Shown: positions 57,457 to 64,000 of the stretch, piece by piece
How positions within the stretch are numbered: the first letter of the stretch is position 1
How the letters are laid out: the number at the start of each line of letters is the position of its first letter
Assembly: GCF_000381825.1 (NCBI RefSeq)
Contig: NZ_KB907121.1
Span: forward strand, 20,001 to 84,000
DNA length: 64,000 bases
Direction of reading: 5' to 3'
DNA from: Thioalkalivibrio sp. ALJT
GTDB taxonomy: Bacteria > Pseudomonadota > Gammaproteobacteria > Ectothiorhodospirales > Ectothiorhodospiraceae
The notes under the pieces: model-generated
Told to the model about the DNA's origin: nothing
The model's database searches: none
The model's input: the letters and a program-made list of their open reading frames with translations, nothing else
Made by a program: the position numbers and the translations under genes

Positions 57457-58416
57457 TCAGTCCGACAGCCCCAGCACACCCCGGATGTGCGCCGCGACCT
57501 TCGGCGTATCATCCACCGGCGTATAGGACCACTGATCGAGCTCACCGGTGAATGGCCGAGTCACGCCTTCCGCCTCCAGCGCCGCATGGAAGGCCCGCAG
57601 GCGCTGGCCAAGCGGCCCCAGCGCCACGGTATAGACAGGCACACCCGTAGCGGCTGCCTCGGATACCATGGACACGGAATCGGCACTGACCACAATGTGG
57701 TCGGCATTCGCCAGCATGGCCATGTAGGGGTTTTCCCCCGCCCCGTCCCAGACAAACCCCGGGACCTCCGCCAGCCCCTCCACCAGACGCCGGGTACTGG
57801 CCTCCCCCGTGCGCCGCGAAGGCGTCACCAGCACACTGCCACCGGCCCTGGCCGAGGCCTCGCGCAGATCCCGGACCAGACGGTCCAGCCGCTCCTGCCC
57901 CAGGTCGCCACGCTGGGTCTCGCCACCGACCAGTACCGCAATCCAGGGCCTGGGAAAGGCGGCCCAGGCCTCGCCCGGAGCGGCCCGTGCGGCATCGAGC
58001 CCCTCGGCGGTGACCCGATGCAGGGCACCGCGCGTCGCAATCACATTGGGGCCCGCCAGCCCGTCATGACGCGGCGGCACCACCCAGTCGAAATGGCGGG
58101 GAGCGATCTGCGGGTCCTGCACATGGACGGTGGTGATGGCACCACCACTGGCACGCTTCAGCGCCACCGCCACCATCGCACTGCGACGGCCGCAAGAGAT
58201 CAGCAGCCGCGGCCACGGCGGCTCCAGAGCATCGCTGTCAGCGGTCAGGCCCCGCAGCACACCCGGGGCAAAGGAGCCGGGCATCCAGCGCCAGGGGCGG
58301 CGCAGGGTCACGGTCTTGTGCTCGTAGGGCAGTCCAACAGCCTCGGCCAGGCCGCGGACCTGGCTGGTCATCCCGGCTTCACCGGTGGTCAGGGTCCAGC
58401 AGGGGACCGAACTCAC
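57457..58416 (-). CDS. ELM1/GtrOC1-like glycosyltransferase-fold protein
   Basis: A 319-aa protein of the family annotated as mitochondrial fission ELM1-like, found in many bacterial LPS loci. It has a two-domain GT-B-like layout: WTLTTGEAGMTSQVRGLAEAVG at the start, GRRSAMVAVALKRASGG, HVQDPQIAPRHFDWVVPPRHD, then AVLVGGETQRGDLG and VSADSVSMVSEAAATGVPVY, which resembles a nucleotide-sugar-binding C-domain. The reaction is unknown. It is convergent with the LpxL-type gene (13 bp apart) and 28 bp downstream of the oxygenase gene. Confidence 0.8.
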   Translation of the reverse strand: MSSVPCWTLTTGEAGMTSQVRGLAEAVGLPYEHKTVTLRRPWRWMPGSFAPGVLRGLTADSDALEPPWPRLLISCGRRSAMVAVALKRASGGAITTVHVQDPQIAPRHFDWVVPPRHDGLAGPNVIATRGALHRVTAEGLDAARAAPGEAWAAFPRPWIAVLVGGETQRGDLGQERLDRLVRDLREASARAGGSVLVTPSRRTGEASTRRLVEGLAEVPGFVWDGAGENPYMAMLANADHIVVSADSVSMVSEAAATGVPVYTVALGPLGQRLRAFHAALEAEGVTRPFTGELDQWSYTPVDDTPKVAAHIRGVLGLSD

Positions 58417-58434
58417 AGCGAGGAAATCACCGCC

Positions 58435-58460
58435 CGGCGTGCCGTCATGCCGGCACGCCG
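58435..58460 (-). terminator. Perfect hairpin at the 2OG-oxygenase stop
   Basis: CGGCGTGCCG and CGGCACGCCG form a 10-bp stem with a 6-nt loop that contains the stop codon of the oxygenase gene. Without a U run it may mark the mRNA end or couple to the downstream ELM1-like gene. Confidence 0.45.
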
Positions 58461-59116
58461 CGTTGCACCGGGGTGTCGGGAGAGGCCAGCTCGTGCCGAT
58501 TGCGCCACTCTTCGGTGACGTAGTTGATAATCAGGGACCGGCGCACGCCTTCGAGCGGACGCCGATGATAGCCGTGCCAGGTGTTATCGGCCGGCACAAA
58601 TACCAGGGCGCTGTTGTAAGTCCCGGGGGCGGTCTCGTAGTGCGTGTCGGCGTCCACGTACACATCCGTGCCCCAGTTCTCGTAGCCCGGATCGGTGGAC
58701 AGGTACAGCAGCATGGTGAATTTCTTCACACCCAGGTCCGTGTGTGGTGCCAACCAGAAACCCTCGGTATCCAGACAGTGCTCGATGCGCAGGTAATTGC
58801 CGCTCACGTCCACGCCACACACCTCAAAGATCGCATCCAGCACCTGCGGACTCTCGAAGGCCGCCGCAACGCTCTCGCAGACCTCGAAGGCCTTCCGATT
58901 CTCGGCGTCGAAGAAGCGGCGGGAGCTGTTGTGCGTCTCGCGCTTGCCCTCGGTATCGCCGATCGCCGGCGGCGCGAACGGCAGCGCCTCGACCGCGCGC
59001 GCGGCCGCCTCCGGCAACACCGCCTGCGGATACCAGCGCCGATACGGGTATGCCTCCGACGCTGCCCGCCGCAGCGATGCCTCGACCTGCTCTGCCACCT
59101 CTGCAAACGGGTTCAT
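58445..59116 (-). CDS. 2-oxoglutarate/Fe(II)-dependent oxygenase
   Basis: A probable hydroxylase of an LPS, sugar or peptide substrate. The 223-aa protein has the HxD iron motif (H125, D127 in APHTDLGVKKF), a distal His (H181 or H184 in NTWHGYHRRPLEG) and an Arg for 2-oxoglutarate (RRSLIINYV). ATG 59116 has AGGAAAG upstream, and the leader holds an AT-rich palindrome CAAAAATTTTTG (about 59133-59144). Its place between LPS genes suggests modification of core sugars, for example Kdo hydroxylation, but the protein is shorter than known KdoO, so this is only a guess. Confidence 0.8.
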   Translation of the reverse strand: MNPFAEVAEQVEASLRRAASEAYPYRRWYPQAVLPEAAARAVEALPFAPPAIGDTEGKRETHNSSRRFFDAENRKAFEVCESVAAAFESPQVLDAIFEVCGVDVSGNYLRIEHCLDTEGFWLAPHTDLGVKKFTMLLYLSTDPGYENWGTDVYVDADTHYETAPGTYNSALVFVPADNTWHGYHRRPLEGVRRSLIINYVTEEWRNRHELASPDTPVQRGVPA

Positions 59117-59340
59117 GCCTTTCCTCGAAAAATCAAAAATTTTTGATCGTTCGATTGTAAAGCAACGGGCACAATGACCAAAATGCCCCGAGACCCGAAT
59201 TGCCGGGAGCCCGCGCGTTTGAGAACGGATCCACAGCGCGCACGGGAGAACCACCGCTTTCTCCCTTCCAGCGCACGGCAATGCACACAACCTTCACCAC
59301 GCATGTCCGTTCGCACGTGCGCCGATATCCGTGCGTCAGC

Positions 59341-59370
59341 ACGAGCGTGTACATTACCCGGGTGTTTCCC
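59341..59370. repeat. Family A terminal repeat upstream of the glycosyltransferase
   Basis: GCGTGTACATTACCCGGGTGTTTCCCT, read outward, matches the right terminal repeat of family A (GTGTACATTGATCAGTGCTCCCCT). It ends 24 bp before the ATG of the glycosyltransferase. The rest of the 278-bp gap back to 59117 shows no clear left end, only loosely similar GC-rich blocks near 59270-59340. Confidence 0.5.
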
Positions 59371-59394
59371 TGGAACCCGCCGGCACCCCCGATC

Positions 59395-60546
59395 ATGCAT
59401 GCGATCCTGCAAGTAGTTCCCGCCCTGGAATCCGGGGGGGTTGAGCGAGGCACACTGGAGATCGCCCGGGCGATCCACGCAGCCGGCCATCGCTCCATTG
59501 TGATGTCCGCGGGTGGGGGCCTGGTCGCGCCTCTGGAATCACAGGGAAGCGAACACATTACATGGCCCGTTGGCAGAAAATCGCTACGATCCCTCCGCCT
59601 CGTGCGGCCGCTGCGCGACTTCATACGCGAGCAAGGCATTGAGCTGATTCACGCGCGTTCCCGCGTACCCGCCTGGATTGTCTGGCGAGCATTACAGGGG
59701 ATGCGGACTGACGAACGCCCTGCTTTTGTTACAACCTTCCATGGTTTCTACAGCCCGGGACGGTACAGCTCGGTCATGACGCGAGGAGACCGTGTGATCG
59801 CCGTCTCCAACAGCATCGCAGAATACATTCAGCAACATTATCCGGCCTGCCCGCCGGAACGCATTCACATCATCCACCGCGGGGTCGATCCAGCGGAATT
59901 CCCCCATGGTTACGCACCTGCGGAGGCGTGGAAGGAGACATTCCTGCGGTCACTGCCAGAGCACGCCAGGGGCCGTGCACTGCTGACCCTCCCCGGGCGC
60001 ATTACCCGCTGGAAGGGGCAGCTGGATTTCATAGAGGTCATCGACGCCCTCATACGGGAGGACCACCCCGTACACGGGCTCCTCGTGGGCGGAACCGAGC
60101 GGCGCCGACGGCGCTACGAACTCGAGATCCGAAAGGCAATTTCGGAAAGGGGGCTGGACAGCCACATCACCTGGCTGGGGCAGCGGTCGGATTTGCGTGA
60201 AATCATGACCGTCTCATTCGCCGTTCTCTCCCTCTCCCGCGATCCCGAGGCCTTCGGACGGGTATCCCTCGAGGCCCTGTCGCTTGGTCGCCCTGTCGTT
60301 GCCTACGCACACGGGGGCGTTGGTGAACAAATGGCGGCCCTGTTCCCGCAAGGCGGCGTCCCGCCCCGCAATCCTCGGGAAGCGACGCGCATCCTGTCCG
60401 ATTGGCTGAAGCATTACTCACCGCCCACTCCGGCTCCGCTGACCCGCTTCACCCTGCAGCAAATGCAACGGGAAACGCTCGGCGTGTACGACCGGCTGTT
60501 CCAGCCCGAATCGTTCATGAATTCGCGCGATGATCGCGCAGGATAG
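59395..60546 (+). CDS. Glycosyltransferase family 4 (LPS core type)
   Basis: Predicted to add a sugar to the LPS core from a nucleotide sugar. The 383-aa GT-B protein has the N-terminal VVPALESGGVERGTLEIARAI loop, HARSRVPAWIVWRA, the LPGRITRWKGQLDFIEVIDAL acceptor/donor region and the EX7E-like DPEAFGRVSLEALSLGRPVVAYAHGG in the C-domain. ATG 59395 is chosen because the frame further upstream is repeat and intergenic sequence. The sugar cannot be assigned. It is divergent from the oxygenase gene. Confidence 0.9.
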   Translation: MHAILQVVPALESGGVERGTLEIARAIHAAGHRSIVMSAGGGLVAPLESQGSEHITWPVGRKSLRSLRLVRPLRDFIREQGIELIHARSRVPAWIVWRALQGMRTDERPAFVTTFHGFYSPGRYSSVMTRGDRVIAVSNSIAEYIQQHYPACPPERIHIIHRGVDPAEFPHGYAPAEAWKETFLRSLPEHARGRALLTLPGRITRWKGQLDFIEVIDALIREDHPVHGLLVGGTERRRRRYELEIRKAISERGLDSHITWLGQRSDLREIMTVSFAVLSLSRDPEAFGRVSLEALSLGRPVVAYAHGGVGEQMAALFPQGGVPPRNPREATRILSDWLKHYSPPTPAPLTRFTLQQMQRETLGVYDRLFQPESFMNSRDDRAG

Positions 60547-60662
60547 TGACACAGCGGGGCGTGCCCGAGGCAGCGCCGTATCGAGCTGTATGGCCTCCTG
60601 AAGATACCCCCTCTGCGGACAAGGTACCCGCGAGGGCACGTGCAATTCATGGATCCTTCGGG

Positions 60663-61958
60663 CTAAGGCCCCGGCGGATCTGGAGCGGATCGGCCCGGCG
60701 TGTGGAAGAGCGGTGCCAGAGCCACCGCGAGCACAAGCCAGAGGACCGCGGCGGTATACGAACTGTAGACAGTCCAGTGCGCATTCAGGGGATTGAGCGC
60801 GGAAAAAATGGCGATCCCCGCCATGACGAACAGGGGGATGTGCGCTCCGGAGCCCACGGCGTGGCGCCACAACGCGAGGAGGACCCCGAGTAGTGCCATG
60901 AGATAGGCCGCAAGCCCGACCAGTCCGGTGGAAACCCAGACGTCAAGAAGATACAGATGGGTGTGCGAAAACGCCCCATCGGCATACCCCCGCTCCTTGG
61001 CAACAGGCTCCACGCCTCGTACCCCGACCCCGCGTAGCGGTTCATCCTCGATCACCCGCCAGGATGCAAGCCAGATGGTTCCCCGGTTTGCGGTCGCCTG
61101 ATCCAGACCCTCGACACTGAACGCCGCCATCCCGGAGATCACGGCCAGGCGATCACGCGTCTCGGGAGATGCCCAGAGAGCACCCGCCACGCCCAAGATC
61201 AGGGCCACGACCAACGCGAACACCATGCGCGCTCGCAGGCGATAAAACCCGACCAGAAAGACTCCATAGACCAGCAGCGTGACGGCTGCAGCCAGCATGC
61301 CTGCGCGCGACCCGGAAAGGAGGATCGCGATCACGACCACCAGAGGCAGAAGCGCCGCAAGCCGGTTGGACGCAGCCAGCCGCCGCGACGCCTCCAGAAC
61401 AAACGGCAGAAGATGAGCCAGTACAACCCCCATGCGCAAAGTCGGGTGAAACAGACCATCGATGCGACGTCCATCGTAGGGGTAGCCCACGATGTTACTG
61501 CCCGCAAGGAACTGCAGAATCCCGTCCAGAGACCAGAACACCGCAAGCGCCAGCACCACGTACAAAAGCGCGTTCGTCAGCTCGCGGCGGCGCGCTACCC
61601 AGAGAATCGGGATGATGGCCATCGCAAACAGGGGGTAAGTCAGCGCGGTTCGCAAAGCACGATCAAAATCAACCGCAACCGTCAGCGCGAACACCTGAGG
61701 CAACCAGAGGGCCAGGAGCAGCACCAGGGCCCAGCGCATCCATCGCTCCCGCCAGAGCGTTGCAGGGTACGTCGCAACAAGGCCCATGCCCACAAGGGCC
61801 AGGATGGCCAGCGGAACAAACACCCCGTGACCAAACGGCAACAGGAACAGGGCCAGCACCGTCAACCCCACCACAAACAGCAAGTGCCAGTCGCGTTGTG
61901 CAGCCCTTCCATCCATACCCGATTTTCCTGATTCTCTCCGCAGGCCGCCGCTCACCAT
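60663..61958 (-). CDS. waaL: O-antigen ligase family protein
   Basis: A polytopic membrane enzyme that joins O-antigen to lipid A-core in the periplasm, or a related Wzy_C polymerase. The 431-aa protein has about 11-12 hydrophobic spans, the periplasmic loop with ATANRGTIWLASWRVIEDEPLRGVG and FSHTHLYLLDVWVSTGLVGL, and the GSRAGMLAAAV membrane motif. ATG 61958 has GGGAGG 6 nt upstream; 61916 is an alternative. It is convergent with the upstream glycosyltransferase and divergent from the next. Ligase versus polymerase is not certain. Confidence 0.85.
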   Translation of the reverse strand: MVSGGLRRESGKSGMDGRAAQRDWHLLFVVGLTVLALFLLPFGHGVFVPLAILALVGMGLVATYPATLWRERWMRWALVLLLALWLPQVFALTVAVDFDRALRTALTYPLFAMAIIPILWVARRRELTNALLYVVLALAVFWSLDGILQFLAGSNIVGYPYDGRRIDGLFHPTLRMGVVLAHLLPFVLEASRRLAASNRLAALLPLVVVIAILLSGSRAGMLAAAVTLLVYGVFLVGFYRLRARMVFALVVALILGVAGALWASPETRDRLAVISGMAAFSVEGLDQATANRGTIWLASWRVIEDEPLRGVGVRGVEPVAKERGYADGAFSHTHLYLLDVWVSTGLVGLAAYLMALLGVLLALWRHAVGSGAHIPLFVMAGIAIFSALNPLNAHWTVYSSYTAAVLWLVLAVALAPLFHTPGRSAPDPPGP

Positions 61959-62101
61959 ACCTGACCTCCCCTCATCCAGTCGTCTCCAGCGCCTGACACC
62001 CGGCACGCTTTCGGCGACAATCCGTGACCAGACTTCGCATGCGCTGCCTCGCTCATTGCCGGCATCGTCGCCCGGGACAGCCCCGGAAGGATCCACGACC
62101 T

Positions 62102-62932
62102 ATGGAACAGAACCACCGGGGCCTCGAAGCCTCCGTATCGCATCCGAGACAAGTGCTCTGCATGAAATGGGGGACTCTGTACGGTCCGGAGTACGTGAAC
62201 CGGCTGTATGCGAGTGTGCGCCGGCAGGTGAGCGGCCCCCTGCGCTTCGTTTGTCTTACAGACGATGCAAACGGCATACGCGAAGAGGTCGAGACACACC
62301 CGTGTCCGGAGATCGCGATCCCCGAACCATGGCGCAATACGACGTGGCGAAAAATGGCCCTTTACCTGGAGCCGTCCGCGCTCGCCAACCTCGAAGGTGA
62401 CTGGCTGTTCCTCGATCTGGATGTCGTGATCACCGGGCGGCTTGACCCGCTTTTCGAGTACGCGCCGGATCACCCGTTCGTGGTCATGCAGAACTGGACC
62501 CAGCGCGGCAAGGGCATCGGGAACACCTCGGTTTTTCGGTTCCGGATGAACACGCACGGCTACCTGCTCGAGAGGCTCCTTGAGGACTTTCCAGGCTATC
62601 TCGAGCGTGACCGCAACGAGCAGACGTACATCAGCCGCGAGATCAACTCCCTGCAGTTCTGGCCGGATGCCTGGTGCGTGCTATTCAAGGTGCATTGCGT
62701 ACCGGCCTGGCCCTTGCGCCTGTGGCGCACACCCGCGATTCCCGAAGGCGCAAGGGTGGTGGCATTCCCCGGTTCACCGAATCCTCCCGACGCGCTTCAG
62801 GGGAAGTGGCCAGAAAAACGCTGGCGGAAGAGGCTCTACAAAAAGATCCAGCCCGCCAGCTGGATCGAGACCTACTGGACCCGATCCGAAGAACTCCTGG
62901 CCAAGGAGACCGGGGAAAAAGCAGAAGCCTGA
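62102..62932 (+). CDS. Putative GT-A-type glycosyltransferase
   Basis: A 276-aa protein with a DxD metal-binding motif (D105, D107 in WLFLDLDVVITGRLDP) and KWGTLYGPEYVNRLYASVRR near the N-terminus. The acceptor-side segment is YISREINSLQFWPDAWCVLFKVHCVP-like (residues about 180-205), followed by a basic C-terminal part. It resembles the small glycosyltransferases found in LPS core clusters. ATG 62102 with GGAAGGA upstream is the likely start. It lies 143 bp from the divergent waaL-type gene and its 3' end is 42 bp from the convergent asnB. Confidence 0.75.
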   Translation: MEQNHRGLEASVSHPRQVLCMKWGTLYGPEYVNRLYASVRRQVSGPLRFVCLTDDANGIREEVETHPCPEIAIPEPWRNTTWRKMALYLEPSALANLEGDWLFLDLDVVITGRLDPLFEYAPDHPFVVMQNWTQRGKGIGNTSVFRFRMNTHGYLLERLLEDFPGYLERDRNEQTYISREINSLQFWPDAWCVLFKVHCVPAWPLRLWRTPAIPEGARVVAFPGSPNPPDALQGKWPEKRWRKRLYKKIQPASWIETYWTRSEELLAKETGEKAEA

Positions 62933-62973
62933 CCCGCCAGCAGGGCGCGGCCCGGTTTCATTCCAGCCGGCTC

Positions 62974-64000
62974 TCATTCCAGCAGCCAGGCGAGGGGTTC
63001 CGCCTGCCGGGGCGGCGCTTCGCCCGAGCGTTCGATGAACAGCTTTGACCAGATCGCGAACTGCACCAGTGCAGCCAGGGGCTCAACCAGTCGCCTGTCG
63101 AGCGGCCCTGAGGCTTTCAGACTGGACGCCAGGGCCTGCATATCCAGTAGCGGCTGCAAGGCCGCTGAACGGGTCAGGGCCAACAGCAACTGCTGACGAT
63201 CCAGGGACTGCACCCAATCCACGACGGGCACCGAGAACCCCCGCTTGCGACCCTTCGAATTCACGCCCGCTTGCGCCTGCAGCCAGGCACGGGGCACCTG
63301 CTTGCCGATACGCCCCTGAATCTTGATCGGGGCCGGCAGGGACAAACCGAACAGGACCAGCTCGTGATCCAGGAACGGTACGCGGCCTTCGACACCCTGC
63401 GCCATCAACATCCGGTCGGCCTTGGTCAGCAGATCGTCGGCCAGCCAGGTCTGCATATCGGTGAGCTGTAGCTTTTGCAGGTCATCCAGGCCCTGTGTCT
63501 CCCGCCACTCTTGCTGAAAAGGCGCGCGCCAGCCCTGGTGCATCTGGCGCCGCCAGTCCGGTCTCAGCAAGGCTGCCGGCAATGCCTTGTCGAATCGCCC
63601 GCGCGTGCGAAACCCACCACTTCCGGGGGCACGCAGCGAATGCAGCCAGCGCTGCAAGCGCGGCATCCGATAACGCCCGTATCCCGCGAAGACTTCATCC
63701 CCGCCCTCGCCTGTCAGCACAACCTTGTGTGACGCCGACGCCGCTGCGGACGCCAGGAGCAACGTGGGCAAGGAGGCGAAATCCCCCATCAACTCGTCCG
63801 CCGCCCAGGTGGCATACACCAGATGGTCAAACAGCTCGATCGGGTTCGCCCTGACCAGGTCCAGCTCGATGCCGCAGGTCTGTGCGATCTCCATCGCAGC
63901 CACCGACTCGTCCTGCACCGACTGACTCTCGAAGCCCATACTCCAGGCTCGCGGCCGGCCGTTCGGGGCAGGCTGGCGCGCCAGCTGCATTGCGAGGATG
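62974..64000 (-). CDS. asnB: Asparagine synthetase (glutamine-hydrolysing), C-terminal part
   Basis: The synthetase half of an asparagine synthase-like amidotransferase, truncated by the right edge of the window; the N-terminal glutaminase domain is not seen. The signature VVLTGEGGDEVFAGYGRYRMPR, SYDLQ-like helices, LTKADRMLMAQGVEGRVPFLDHELV and the C-terminal KGRKRGFSVPVVDW are present. Such genes often sit in O-antigen or capsule loci, where they can amidate uronic acids. The frame continues beyond 64000 without a stop. Confidence 0.88.
   Translation of the reverse strand, partial: ILAMQLARQPAPNGRPRAWSMGFESQSVQDESVAAMEIAQTCGIELDLVRANPIELFDHLVYATWAADELMGDFASLPTLLLASAAASASHKVVLTGEGGDEVFAGYGRYRMPRLQRWLHSLRAPGSGGFRTRGRFDKALPAALLRPDWRRQMHQGWRAPFQQEWRETQGLDDLQKLQLTDMQTWLADDLLTKADRMLMAQGVEGRVPFLDHELVLFGLSLPAPIKIQGRIGKQVPRAWLQAQAGVNSKGRKRGFSVPVVDWVQSLDRQQLLLALTRSAALQPLLDMQALASSLKASGPLDRRLVEPLAALVQFAIWSKLFIERSGEAPPRQAEPLAWLLE

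Overview
This is one contiguous piece of a high-GC gammaproteobacterial chromosome, densely packed and mostly housekeeping. Several gene orders match those of Pseudomonas and its relatives: tyrS/anmK/erpA/argC, TPR-lolB-ispE-tRNA(Gln)-prs-rplY-pth-ychF divergent from hemA-prfA-prmC-moeB, gatCAB divergent from mreBCD, and rppH-ptsP. Together with the repeat-rich intergenic regions and the LPS core locus, this suggests an Ectothiorhodospiraceae-like organism (for example Thioalkalivibrio). That placement is inference from gene content and order; no marker gene settles it.

Layout. 0-5 kb: partial tyrS, anmK, erpA, a bactofilin with a coiled-coil membrane partner, argC. 5-10 kb: TlpA-like thioredoxin, hemJ, ptsP/rppH, a HAD phosphatase and a small hypothetical gene. 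10-16 kb: thiD, thiE, hemL, a TSUP transporter, an 800-bp non-coding repeat island and an AEC-family transporter. 16-25 kb, all minus strand: trxA, a Lon-N protein, ubiX, mpl, a membrane protein, mlaA, a diguanylate cyclase, argG and a MotY/OmpA-like protein. 25-31 kb: pyruvate dehydrogenase operon aceE-aceF-lpd. 31-41 kb: rnt, grxD, ychF, pth, rplY, prs, tRNA-Gln with two split tRNA-like copies, ispE, lolB and a TPR lipoprotein. 40-45 kb: hemA, prfA, prmC, moeB. 45-50 kb: hslO, gatB, gatA, gatC. 50-55 kb: mreB, mreC, mreD, a DUF1244 gene, rnd, a coiled-coil/winged-helix gene and a SprT-like gene. 55-64 kb: LPS core and lipid A genes (waaA, an lpxL-type acyltransferase, an ELM1-like protein, a 2OG-Fe(II) oxygenase, two glycosyltransferases, an O-antigen ligase) and a partial asparagine synthetase.

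The unusual content is between the genes. Family A is a set of non-coding repeats with terminal inverted repeats of the type AGGGGAACACTGATCAAT. Copies or fragments occur at 505-647, 1889-1975, 13162-13430, 24990-25250, 55189-55240 and 59341-59370. Their ends repeatedly lie next to, or inside, the 5' ends of genes. Family B has ends of the type GAGCCTGTCGG(G/A)TTTGGG. One complete copy is inserted exactly between prfA and prmC and contributes the prfA stop and the prmC GTG. A tandem array next to tRNA-Gln holds two near-identical tRNA-Gln copies, each split in the T loop by the same 70-nt insert. These three are the best candidates for something undescribed. I saw no CRISPR array, prophage, transposase or rRNA.
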